The notes beneath the pieces were generated by a model. It ran no database searches. It worked only from the letters and a program-made list of their open reading frames with translations, and had not been told where the DNA came from. From Actinomycetes bacterium (GTDB lineage: Bacteria > Actinomycetota > Acidimicrobiia > Spongiisociales > UBA5794): DNA of 13,719 nucleotides. A program made the translations under genes and the position numbers. The stretch lies in assembly GCA_023336875.1 (NCBI GenBank), contig JAMBLH010000260.1, positions 1-13,719 of the forward strand, given 5' to 3'. Of the stretch, positions 6,318 through 12,472 are shown in pieces; position 1 is the first letter of the stretch, and every line of letters begins with the position of its first letter.

Positions 6318-6724
6318 TACTGGACCTGAACGACTCTGAAGCGTACGCGGGCGAGTTCGTCCCCCTCGAGGCTGACGACGAACGCATAGCCCTTTGCCTC
6401 GGGGAAGGTGATGCCGTTGAACGGACTCACGATCGGGACAACGCTTGGGGACCCCGGTGGCAGATTCGGTGGAGCGCCGACTCGAAGCATGCCCTTGGCC
6501 TCAACACCGACAGGATGACCATCCTCGTCGACGAGTGATATCTGGAGCTCCAAATCTCTCTGGCGGTCCTCCGGACCAACTTCGGCGACCATTGCAAGGC
6601 TGAGAGGTCCATGCGCGGCGGGGAACTCCCGCACCGAGATCGTGTCGAAACCCCCACCGAGAATGAAGAGCTTGCCTGACTGGACCTGTGCAGCATCGCA
6701 GAGCATTGCTGACGTCAGTTTCAT
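6317..6724 (-). CDS. DUF6941-family protein of unknown function
   Basis: A 135-residue protein from the ATG at 6724. The N-terminus MKLTSAMLCDAAQVQ followed by KLFILGGGFDTI is the hallmark of the DUF6941 family, small proteins predicted to be mostly beta structure. No function is known to me. No signal peptide or membrane segment is visible, and the C-terminus alternates hydrophobic residues (LARVRFRVVQVQ) as in a beta strand. A longer reading from a TTG at 6793 would add 23 residues without family similarity; the ATG has GAGGGG upstream and was preferred. It lies 72 bp after tpl and overlaps pgsA by one base, so it is probably translated together with pgsA. Confidence 0.82.
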   Translation of the reverse strand: MKLTSAMLCDAAQVQSGKLFILGGGFDTISVREFPAAHGPLSLAMVAEVGPEDRQRDLELQISLVDEDGHPVGVEAKGMLRVGAPPNLPPGSPSVVPIVSPFNGITFPEAKGYAFVVSLEGDELARVRFRVVQVQ

Positions 6725-6796
6725 CTCTCGCCGCCCCTCGATCGAAAATACCGGAACTACCGGGTCGTGATTCTCGGACGATAGCGCCGCCAACGA

Positions 6797-8173
6797 TCAG
6801 ACAGCGCTGAACCGCGCCTGGAAGAACCGCAGCGAATCGGGCTCGTACGAGAACTTCAGCCCTTGCACGGACCTGCGATTCTCAAAGACTTCCCCAACCG
6901 ATTCGGAAACAACATCCATGTGCGACTGTGTATAGACCCTTCTGGGAATCGTCAGCCTTACGAGTTCGAGCTTTGGACGCCGGTTCTCACCGGTTTCGGG
7001 ATCTCGACCAGCTGACACGTTCCCCCTCTCCATGCCGCGCACACCCGAGTCGACGTAGATGGCTGCGGCGAGCGCTTGCGCTGGGAACTCGTCCTGATCA
7101 AGGTGATCAAGTATTCGCCCTGCGTCGAGGAAGACGCCGTGTCCCCCGATCGGCTGGATCACCGGTACGCCAGCATCGATGAGCTGGTGCCCGAGGTACT
7201 CAACCTGACCAACCCTGGCTCTGACGTGATCATCATTTGCGACCATCTCGCGGATACCTTCTGCGAGGGCTTCCATGTCACGACCAGCCATGCCGCCGTA
7301 AGTATGGAGACCCTCGAATGCCACAAGCATGGCTCTTGCCTTCATTGCAAGGTCGGGGTCGCGTACCGCGAGAAACCCACCGATGTTGACGAGGTTGTCC
7401 TTTTTTGACGACACGGTTGCGCCATCGGAGTGATCAGCTATCTCGCGCACGATCTCCGCAATGGAATGGCCAGCGTAGCCCTTCTCCCGCTGCTGGATGA
7501 AGTACGCATTCTCGAGCGCTCTCGTTGCGTCGAGCATGACGGGAATGCCGTTCTCACGGCAGTACGCGTGCACATCTTTGATGTTGGCCATGGACGCTGG
7601 CTGTCCCCCGGCCATGTTCACGTTCGTTTCGAAGGAGACGTACGGGACACGATCTGAGCCGACGTCCTCGACGACAGCCCTGAGCTTGTCGAGGTCGATG
7701 TTCCCCTTGAATGGGAATATCGACTCGGGATCGTGAGCTTCGTCAACGATCACATCGACGAAGCGCCCACCGGCCGCCTCCTGGTGGTATCGCGTTGTGG
7801 TGAAGTACATGTTTCCTGGCACGACGTCGCCTGGCTTGATTAGGAGCTGGCTGAGGATGTGCTCCGCTCCCCTCCCCTGGTGTGTCGGGATCAGCTCCTC
7901 ATACCCGTACACATCATGGACGGCGTCAACGAGTTTGTAGAACGAGGTTGCGCCCGCATACGACTCGTCCCCGAGAAGCATGGCCGACCACTGCCGATCG
8001 GACATTGCTGTGGTGCCCGAGTCGGTGAGAAGGTCGATGTAGACGTCCTCGCTCCGCAGGAGAAACGTGTTGTAGCCGGCGTCCACGATCGTTCGCTCCC
8101 TGTGGTCGCGCGTTGTCATCGTGATCGGTTCGACCATCTTGATCTTCCAGGGCTCTGCCCAGCTTCTTGTCAT
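6797..8173 (-). CDS. tpl: Beta-eliminating lyase, tyrosine phenol-lyase type
   Basis: A 458-residue PLP enzyme of the tryptophanase/tyrosine phenol-lyase family, at full family length. The expected reaction is L-tyrosine + H2O giving phenol, pyruvate and ammonia. The sequence follows Citrobacter TPL more closely than TnaA. PLP lysine Lys258 lies in SSKKDNLVNIGG, Tyr72 in DESYAG, the carboxylate-binding Arg406 in LVRLTIPRR, and the phenol-side residues Thr125 (YFTTTRYHQ), Arg383 (GMERG) and Phe450 (LRFFQARF). The Arg of MERG is the usual TPL/tryptophanase discriminator (a non-Arg residue in TnaA). Start ATG 8173 has GGAAGGAG 6 nt upstream and overlaps the stop of a 27-codon leader ORF. It sits 176 bp downstream of the cystathionine gamma-synthase family gene and may be controlled with it by the divergent Lrp/AsnC regulator. 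Substrate choice between tyrosine and related beta-substituted amino acids remains untested. Confidence 0.9.
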   Translation of the reverse strand: MTRSWAEPWKIKMVEPITMTTRDHRERTIVDAGYNTFLLRSEDVYIDLLTDSGTTAMSDRQWSAMLLGDESYAGATSFYKLVDAVHDVYGYEELIPTHQGRGAEHILSQLLIKPGDVVPGNMYFTTTRYHQEAAGGRFVDVIVDEAHDPESIFPFKGNIDLDKLRAVVEDVGSDRVPYVSFETNVNMAGGQPASMANIKDVHAYCRENGIPVMLDATRALENAYFIQQREKGYAGHSIAEIVREIADHSDGATVSSKKDNLVNIGGFLAVRDPDLAMKARAMLVAFEGLHTYGGMAGRDMEALAEGIREMVANDDHVRARVGQVEYLGHQLIDAGVPVIQPIGGHGVFLDAGRILDHLDQDEFPAQALAAAIYVDSGVRGMERGNVSAGRDPETGENRRPKLELVRLTIPRRVYTQSHMDVVSESVGEVFENRRSVQGLKFSYEPDSLRFFQARFSAV

Positions 8174-8253
8174 GGTTGGCTCCTTCCAGGAGGCTGTTGA
8201 TTAGCGCCGTTGGTCAGATCGGCGGTCAGACGCATCACTCGCAAAGGGCTCAT
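8170..8253 (-). CDS. 27-residue leader ORF upstream of tpl
   Basis: An ATG at 8253, preceded by AAGGAG with 8-nt spacing, opens a 27-codon frame whose TGA overlaps the tpl start as ATGA. The peptide begins MSPLRVMRLTADL and ends QQPPGRSQP. The tpl ribosome binding site lies inside its last codons, so ribosomes finishing the leader would reach tpl directly. The E. coli tnaCAB operon also has a short leader ending in Pro-stop, but this peptide has no Trp or Tyr, so any sensing mechanism would differ. It could be a translational coupler, an attenuator or chance. I do not recognise the peptide. Confidence 0.45.
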   Translation of the reverse strand: MSPLRVMRLTADLTNGANQQPPGRSQP

Positions 8254-8349
8254 TTTCGCTACTCCTTGTGGGGAATTGCGGAAACGAGACCGCAGCGAGT
8301 GGTGATGGATGGTGGTCGAGCTGGCTGACATGCACTATTCAGCAGTCTC
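8174..8349. other. Intergenic spacer between the CGS-family gene and tpl
   Basis: This 176-bp spacer is unusually long for the cluster. Apart from the leader ORF it contains a short GC-rich dyad (GCGG-N8-CCGC, about 8280-8296) and no clear terminator with a T-run or promoter consensus. It is the only sizeable gap in which tpl-specific control could lie. Confidence 0.4.
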
Positions 8350-9612
8350 CTAAATCTTGTCGAGGGCGTTGGAGAGGTCAGCGATGATGTCGTCGGGGTT
8401 CTCGACGCCAATGGAGATCCGTATCAGGGCATCGGTGACATCGAAGCGATCCTTGTCCCCAGGATCAACTCCTGCGTGGGTCATGGATGCCGGATGTTGC
8501 ACGAGTGTCTCGGTGGATCCGAGGCTCACCGCGAGGTGCGCTAGTTGGAGCGAGTCGAGGAATCGAAATGCCTCTGACTCGCCTCCGTCTATCCAGATCG
8601 AGATCATTGCTCCCGGACCTTCGCACTGGGCCGTGTATACGTCGTAGCCGTCATCTCGTGGTTTGAGGAGGCCGAGATAGGCGATCTTGTCAACCTTTGG
8701 ATGCGTCGCGAGGTACCTGGCGACCTTCTGTGCATTCTCCATCTGTCGGGTCATTCTCAGTGCGAGAGTTTCGAGGCTTCGCATCATGAGCCACCCGGTG
8801 TGCGGTGTCGCCATGGTTCCAAGGATTGTTCGAGTCTCCGCTACGCGGGCCATGAGTGTGTCTGAGCCGAGCGCGGCGCCCGCGATGAGATCGGAGTGGC
8901 CACCAATGTACTTCGTAGCCGAATACAGGACGACATCCGCACCGTGTTTGAGGGGATGCTGGAACAGTGGTCCGAGGAATGTGTTGTCCACCATCACAGG
9001 AACGGCGTTGTCCGGTGTGCGGTATCGATCAGCAAGCTCTCTCGCCGCTGCTATGGAGAACAGGCAGTTGGTTGGGTTGGCGGGTGATTCCAACAGTACA
9101 CCGGCCAATGGTCTGTCCCCCACTTCGGCGGCCACGTCATCAGGTGTCATTCCGTCGTGCCACTCAACCGACTCGACCTGAAAGCGTGAGAGCACGTGAT
9201 GCACGAAGTGATCCGTTCCTCCGTAGAGCGGCGCTGTGTGCACAAGGACGGATCGGGGGGAAACGAACGTGAGAATCGTTGTCGTTATCGCTGCCATACC
9301 TGACGCGAACACGAGGCCTTGTTCTGCACCGTCCCACAAGGTGAGACGCTGTTCGAGAATCTCAAGATCGGGATTGTTGATCCTCGAGTAGATGAGACCC
9401 ATGGACTCCCCCTCATCGGGGTCATCGAGGCCGTATGCCAACTCGAAGAATCGCTTGCCCTCGGCCGCAGAAGTAAAGGTGAAGGTTGATGTCTCGAAGA
9501 TCGGACTCTTGAGCGCGCCTTCGGACCACTCCGGCTTGTAGCCGTAGCCCATCATGAGGCTCTCAGGCGAGAGTTCGTGCCCCGCAATCTCGGTGCGGTA
9601 CTGATCGGACAT
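8350..9612 (-). CDS. Cys/Met-metabolism PLP enzyme (cystathionine gamma-synthase/methionine gamma-lyase family)
   Basis: A 420-residue fold-type I PLP enzyme. PLP lysine Lys234 lies in LYSATKYIGGHSDLIAG; Tyr75 and Arg77 in IYSRINNPDLE contact the cofactor phosphate; Asp209 in MVDNTFLGP pairs with the pyridine nitrogen; Tyr130 in APLYGGT stacks on PLP. The start EIAGHELSPESLMMGYGY and the insert YGLDDPDEGESMG (60-72) mark a distinct subfamily usually annotated only as cystathionine gamma-synthase family. The residue equal to the substrate-specific Cys of Pseudomonas methionine gamma-lyase is Gly132, so classic methionine gamma-lyase activity is uncertain; alternatives are gamma-elimination or gamma-replacement on homoserine derivatives. 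The start ATG has GGAGGG with about 5-nt spacing. It is divergent from an Lrp/AsnC regulator, which suggests amino-acid-responsive control. Confidence 0.92.
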   Translation of the reverse strand: MSDQYRTEIAGHELSPESLMMGYGYKPEWSEGALKSPIFETSTFTFTSAAEGKRFFELAYGLDDPDEGESMGLIYSRINNPDLEILEQRLTLWDGAEQGLVFASGMAAITTTILTFVSPRSVLVHTAPLYGGTDHFVHHVLSRFQVESVEWHDGMTPDDVAAEVGDRPLAGVLLESPANPTNCLFSIAAARELADRYRTPDNAVPVMVDNTFLGPLFQHPLKHGADVVLYSATKYIGGHSDLIAGAALGSDTLMARVAETRTILGTMATPHTGWLMMRSLETLALRMTRQMENAQKVARYLATHPKVDKIAYLGLLKPRDDGYDVYTAQCEGPGAMISIWIDGGESEAFRFLDSLQLAHLAVSLGSTETLVQHPASMTHAGVDPGDKDRFDVTDALIRISIGVENPDDIIADLSNALDKI

Positions 9613-9660
9613 GTTCCCTCCAGGTCAGGCGTACAGAGCGATCAGGTTTCGAACGTCCTG

Positions 9661-9697
9661 CGGTGTCTGATAGAATTATCGGGTACCTATCGGTGTC
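9661..9697. promoter_or_regulatory. Repeat cluster in the divergent lrp / CGS-family promoter region
   Basis: The 112-bp gap between the divergent starts holds CGGTGTC at 9661-9667 and again at 9691-9697, exactly 30 bp apart; TATCGG at 9677-9682 and 9688-9693, 11 bp apart; and the dyad GATAG (9669-9673) / CTATC (9687-9691). Helically phased repeats around an AT-rich centre suit Lrp/AsnC oligomers. A possible -10 TAGAAT (9671-9676) with a weak -35 TTCGAA 17 bp upstream would serve the plus-strand regulator and would be covered by the same repeats. Confidence 0.4.
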
Positions 9698-9724
9698 ATA
9701 GCCAGCAATCCGGAGAGAATTCGA

Positions 9725-10207
9725 ATGACGTATCGAAATCGGGAACTTGACCGAACAGATCGTCGCCTTGTGCAGCTTCTGTCGGAGGATGCGCGGCGCT
9801 CCAACAAGGAGTTGGCGGCGGCCGCAGGCATTGCGCCCTCGACCTGCTCTGAACGCGTACAGCGTCTCAGAGATGAGGCCGTCTTCAGAGGCTTTCACGC
9901 AGATGTCGAGCCGGAGGTGATGGGGATCGGGCTCCAGGCGTTGGTCGTCGTCAGGCTGAGACGTCACACAGAGGACGACGTCCAACGGTTCTGGAAGCAC
10001 GCCGAAGCAATGCCCGAGACGATAGGAGTTTACCATTTGTCAGGTGCGAACGACTTCTTGTGCCACGTGGTCGTGAAGGACCCTGAGCATCTGAGGCGGG
10101 TTGCTGTGACGGGGTTCACAACACTTCCCGAGGTGGCCCACATCGAAACTTCTCTGATCTTCGAGCATCGCTCGAAGCCGACACTCCCCGATCTCATCGA
10201 CACCTAG
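9725..10207 (+). CDS. Lrp/AsnC-family transcriptional regulator
   Basis: A 160-residue regulator. The N-terminal helix-turn-helix spans about residues 9-55 (LDRTDRRLVQLLSEDARRSN, then the recognition region AAGIAPSTCSERVQRL). The C-terminal RAM/AsnC ligand-binding domain covers about 68-150, with LVVVRLRRHTEDDVQRFW, GVYHLSGANDFLCHVVV and HIETSLIFEHR. The ATG at 9725 has GGAGAG 8 nt upstream. Divergent orientation from the CGS-family gene points to control of that gene, perhaps also of tpl, in response to an amino acid; the ligand cannot be read from sequence. Its TAG stop is part of the CTAG that begins the downstream inverted-repeat element. Confidence 0.95.
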   Translation: MTYRNRELDRTDRRLVQLLSEDARRSNKELAAAAGIAPSTCSERVQRLRDEAVFRGFHADVEPEVMGIGLQALVVVRLRRHTEDDVQRFWKHAEAMPETIGVYHLSGANDFLCHVVVKDPEHLRRVAVTGFTTLPEVAHIETSLIFEHRSKPTLPDLIDT

Positions 10208-10285
10208 TGTCCTGGGTCAGAAGTTCGTGCTGATCTCGTCGAGGGCCGGTGAGATTCTGTGCGAAGTTCTGACTCAGGACGCTAG
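10204..10285. repeat. 82-bp imperfect inverted repeat with CTAG ends (MITE-like or terminator hairpin)
   Basis: The 24-base arms at 10204-10227 and 10262-10285 are reverse complements with three mismatches; the left begins CTAGTGTCCTGGGTCAG and the right ends CTGACTCAGGACGCTAG. The 34-base interior continues weakly complementary (GATCTC against GAGATT). CTAG at both extremes could be a 4-bp target duplication or part of the repeat. There is no T-run after it, so it is not a standard intrinsic terminator, although such a hairpin could still end lrp transcription. No transposase is present, so if mobile it would be a non-autonomous miniature element. Confidence 0.65.
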
Positions 10286-10300
10286 CCAAAGAAGACCAAT

Positions 10301-10495
10301 ATGGGTTCACCCGGCGCGGTGAGCGACTCGTTTCCTGCTCTTGTGGTTGCCGGCGTTCCGATATTCATCTCACGAAGCTCGTCCGGGAGCCGAGGAGTGA
10401 CATATGACGATCTTGCAGGGAAAGGCGCGAAGTTCTCAACGCCAGCAGAGCTCGTGGAACTCACGTTCGCGGCTGACAGAGTCCTCTGCTACTGA
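10301..10495 (+). pseudogene. DsrE/DsrF-like gene remnant, N-terminal half missing
   Basis: A 64-residue frame whose pattern AGVPIFISRSSSGSRGV (17-33), then DDLAGKGAKFSTPAELVELT and a final ADRVLCY, follows the C-terminal half of DsrE/DsrF-like sulfur-relay proteins (GV-hydrophobic-x-C, RGI, DL, ELVEL, AD-hydrophobic). The usual first half (a beta strand and helix pair, about 50 residues) is missing. The frame is closed upstream by the TAG within the right CTAG of the inverted-repeat element. The position of the usual cysteine is Ser. Only a weak ribosome binding site (AAAGAAG) precedes the ATG. I infer a gene cut during insertion or rearrangement; a functional small protein is possible but less likely. 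Confidence 0.42.
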
Positions 10496-10516
10496 GAGCA
10501 GCTCCAATGCCTCAAG

Positions 10517-10669
10517 TCAGTCGAGGCCGCTGGGACACGTTGAGTGGATGACTGGTGGGCCTTCGGGACCCAGCGCGTAGTAGTCATCAGCGTCGTGCGA
10601 GCGGCGGGAGAAGAGAACGATAGCTACGGCTACAGCAAGTACCACGACCAAACCTATGACAAGAGGCAT
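10517..10669 (-). CDS. 50-residue single-pass membrane protein
   Basis: A short frame starting at ATG 10669 with AAGGGA about 5 nt upstream. Residues 2-20 are one hydrophobic helix (PLVIGLVVVLAVAVAIVLF), followed by basic SRR and a soluble tail with DDYYALGPEGPPVIHS and one cysteine. The basic residues after the helix suggest the tail is cytoplasmic. The frame is plausible by ribosome binding site and composition, and fills an otherwise empty gap divergent from the YCII-ECF pair. I do not recognise the family. Confidence 0.55.
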   Translation of the reverse strand: MPLVIGLVVVLAVAVAIVLFSRRSHDADDYYALGPEGPPVIHSTCPSGLD

Positions 10670-10735
10670 ATGTTCCCTTCTCAATTCATCGCATCACTAC
10701 CGGGTGGGTCCCTTTCGAAAAACTTCTGAGTTCGA

Positions 10736-10762
10736 TGTCCTCATCTGCGAGTCCTATTCGTA
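10736..10762 (+). promoter_or_regulatory. Possible ECF-type promoter for the YCII-sigma operon
   Basis: TGTCCT at 10736-10741 and CGTA at 10759-10762 are separated by 17 bp and lie 46 bp before the YCII start. As I recall, ECF42 promoters have a TGTCGA-like -35 and a CGTC-like -10 element, so this could be an autoregulated promoter. The match is partial (TGTC plus CGT). Confidence 0.3.
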
Positions 10763-10808
10763 AGTAGGGTGAGCGTGGGAACATCCTGCACCAACACGAG
10801 GAGCGATC

Positions 10809-11171
10809 ATGAGCCAATATCTTCTATCCATGCATACCGGCGGCGGCCAAGGCCACGGACCGTCGACGCCCGAGGAGGCGGAGGCGTTCATGGGGCGCAT
10901 CAACGCCCTTGAAGCCGACATGAGAGAACGCGGAGCGTTCGTATTCACGGGAGGCCTCCACGGGCCCGACGCCGCAACTGTGGTCCGAAGCGTCGACGGC
11001 GATTTCGTGATGACCGACGGACCCTACGTCGAGTCCAAGGAGCATGTCGGTGGGTTCTACGTCATCAATGCGGATGATCTTGATGCTGCGCTGGCTTGGG
11101 CAGGAAAGGTCGTGGACGCGATCAACGCACCGATCGAGGTTCGTCCATTCTTCGATTCACGCGGCGACTGA
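10809..11171 (+). CDS. YCII/DGPF-domain protein associated with ECF42 sigma factor
   Basis: A 120-residue single-domain protein of the YCII-related (DGPF) family with a ferredoxin-like fold. Visible are the N-terminal MSQYLLSMHTGG, the helix EEAEAFMGRINALEADMRERG, the strand GAFVFTGGL, the signature FVMTDGPYVESKEHVGGFYVI (with DGP at 70-72) and the C-terminal VRPFFD. It starts at ATG 10809 with GAGGAG 5 nt upstream. The gene is followed at once by an ECF sigma factor of the ECF42 type, whose genes characteristically neighbour DGPF-protein genes. The biochemical role is unknown; as the probable target of the sigma factor it may be part of a stress or signalling response. Confidence 0.93.
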   Translation: MSQYLLSMHTGGGQGHGPSTPEEAEAFMGRINALEADMRERGAFVFTGGLHGPDAATVVRSVDGDFVMTDGPYVESKEHVGGFYVINADDLDAALAWAGKVVDAINAPIEVRPFFDSRGD

Positions 11172-11174
11172 GGG

Positions 11175-12431
11175 GTGACAGGTACTGTTGCTGGTCATCG
11201 AGGCGTGACAGAGGTCGAACGTGTGTTTCGCGAAGTGTACGGCCAGGCTGTTTCGACGCTGGTCAGGGTCCTCGGTGACATCACGTTGGCTGAGGACGCC
11301 GTTCAGGACGCGTTCGTTGTTGCGAGTGATCGGTGGCCAAGTGATGGCACTCCCCCAAACCCTGCAGGATGGATCGTCACGACTGCCCGCAACCGTGCGA
11401 TCGATGACTATCGACGTCTGGCTCGAGGCAGAGCGCTCCACGAGGAGATCGTCTCTACTGGCTTCTACGGCGACGAAATCGAGGACCCGGGAGATGTTGA
11501 TCCCGTGAGCGACGACCAGCTCCGGCTGCTATTCACCTGTTGCCATCCTGCATTGCGCTCGGATCACCAGGTCGCGCTCACGCTGCGGTTGCTGGGCGGG
11601 TTGAGTGTTGCTGAGGTGGCAAGTTCCTTCCTCGTGAGCGAGCCCGCTATGGCAAAACGGCTCGTGAGGGCCAGGTACAAGATCAAGGCGGCGAAGATCC
11701 CCTACCGGATTCCCGCGGAGGCCGCGCTGTCGGGTCGACTCCGCTCTGTTCTGTCAGTCGTCTACCTGATCTACACCACCGGGATCAAAGATCCGGAGCG
11801 GGCAGCGTTGCAAGGCGATGCGATTCGGCTTGGCAGGTCTCTGGTCGAGTTGATGCCCGACGAGCCCGAAGTGGCCGGGCTGCTTGCACTTATGTTGCTC
11901 AGCGATTCGCGGGCTCCTGCTCGGACCGTCAATGGAGTCGTTGTGCTCCTTGCGGATCAGGATCGGACCATGTGGAACCGTGAGATGATCGAAGAGGGGC
12001 ACGGCATCGTGCACGCATGCGTTCGGCGCGGAGAGCCTGGGCCATACCAACTCCAGGCCGCGATCCAGGCCGTGCACTGCGACGCCGATACGTTCGAAGC
12101 CACGGACTGGCACCGGATCATTGCGCTCTACGATCACCTGTTCTCGATCATGCCTACGCCGGTAGTTGCGCTTAACAGGGCGATCGCTGTTGGCGAGACA
12201 GCCGACCCCGATGCCGCGCTCAGTGCGCTTGACGCGATTGCACCGAGTCTCGAGAACTATCACCTGATGCACTCCGCCAGGGGAGCAGCATTGCGCCGCC
12301 TCGGACGCACAGACGATGCGATTGACGCGTTCGAGAGCGCCAAGCGTCTCGCTGCTTCAGATGTCGACCGCCAGTTCCTCTTGCAACAGATTGAGGCGTT
12401 GAAGGCCACCGGAACGAATTCCCTCCGATAG
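11175..12431 (+). CDS. ECF42-type RNA polymerase sigma factor with C-terminal TPR-like domain
   Basis: A 418-residue sigma factor, far longer than ordinary ECF sigmas (about 180-200). Sigma region 2 spans about residues 20-80 (GDITLAEDAVQDAFVVA; GWIVTTARNRAIDDYRR). Region 4 spans about 117-170, with the helix-turn-helix LSVAEVASSFLVSEPAMAKR. The rest is the C-terminal extension of this group: SVLSVVYLIYTTG, DWHRIIALYDHL, PVVALNRAIAV and TPR-like repeats near GAALRRLGRTDDAIDAF. In ECF42 this extension replaces an anti-sigma factor as the control element. The chosen GTG at 11175 lies three bases after the YCII stop; GTG at 11205 is a plausible alternative, since the first ten residues are not family-like. 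No anti-sigma gene is seen. The group assignment rests on the architecture and the YCII neighbour. Confidence 0.93.
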   Translation: MTGTVAGHRGVTEVERVFREVYGQAVSTLVRVLGDITLAEDAVQDAFVVASDRWPSDGTPPNPAGWIVTTARNRAIDDYRRLARGRALHEEIVSTGFYGDEIEDPGDVDPVSDDQLRLLFTCCHPALRSDHQVALTLRLLGGLSVAEVASSFLVSEPAMAKRLVRARYKIKAAKIPYRIPAEAALSGRLRSVLSVVYLIYTTGIKDPERAALQGDAIRLGRSLVELMPDEPEVAGLLALMLLSDSRAPARTVNGVVVLLADQDRTMWNREMIEEGHGIVHACVRRGEPGPYQLQAAIQAVHCDADTFEATDWHRIIALYDHLFSIMPTPVVALNRAIAVGETADPDAALSALDAIAPSLENYHLMHSARGAALRRLGRTDDAIDAFESAKRLAASDVDRQFLLQQIEALKATGTNSLR

Positions 12432-12472
12432 ATTCAGAATGTTCGGACGTTCATGCGGAAGGCACAGCGGCC

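Noticed and set aside
6725..6793. TTG-started extension of the DUF6941 protein
   Set aside because: The extra 23 residues do not resemble the family; the ATG at 6724 begins the conserved MKLTSAMLCDAAQV block and has GAGGGG upstream.
8253..8349. Riboswitch upstream of tpl
   Set aside because: The short stretch shows only one weak stem and no conserved core of any riboswitch class I know.
8687..9181. 164-residue plus-strand frame opposite the CGS-family gene
   Set aside because: Antisense shadow of a full-length PLP enzyme with all active-site residues; no domain pattern.
10282..10464. 60-residue minus-strand frame opposite the DsrE-like remnant
   Set aside because: The plus frame fits a known protein pattern better; the minus product is proline/serine-rich without recognisable features, and its stop arises from the CTAG of the repeat.
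11754..12272. 172-residue minus-strand frame inside the sigma factor gene
   Set aside because: Antisense to the conserved C-terminal domain of the ECF42-type sigma factor, with no family resemblance.
12432..12472. Possible bidirectional terminator between the sigma factor and lipoprotein genes
   Set aside because: Only a weak imperfect dyad (ATGTTCGGACGTTCAT) is present and there is no T-run, so a terminator cannot be supported.
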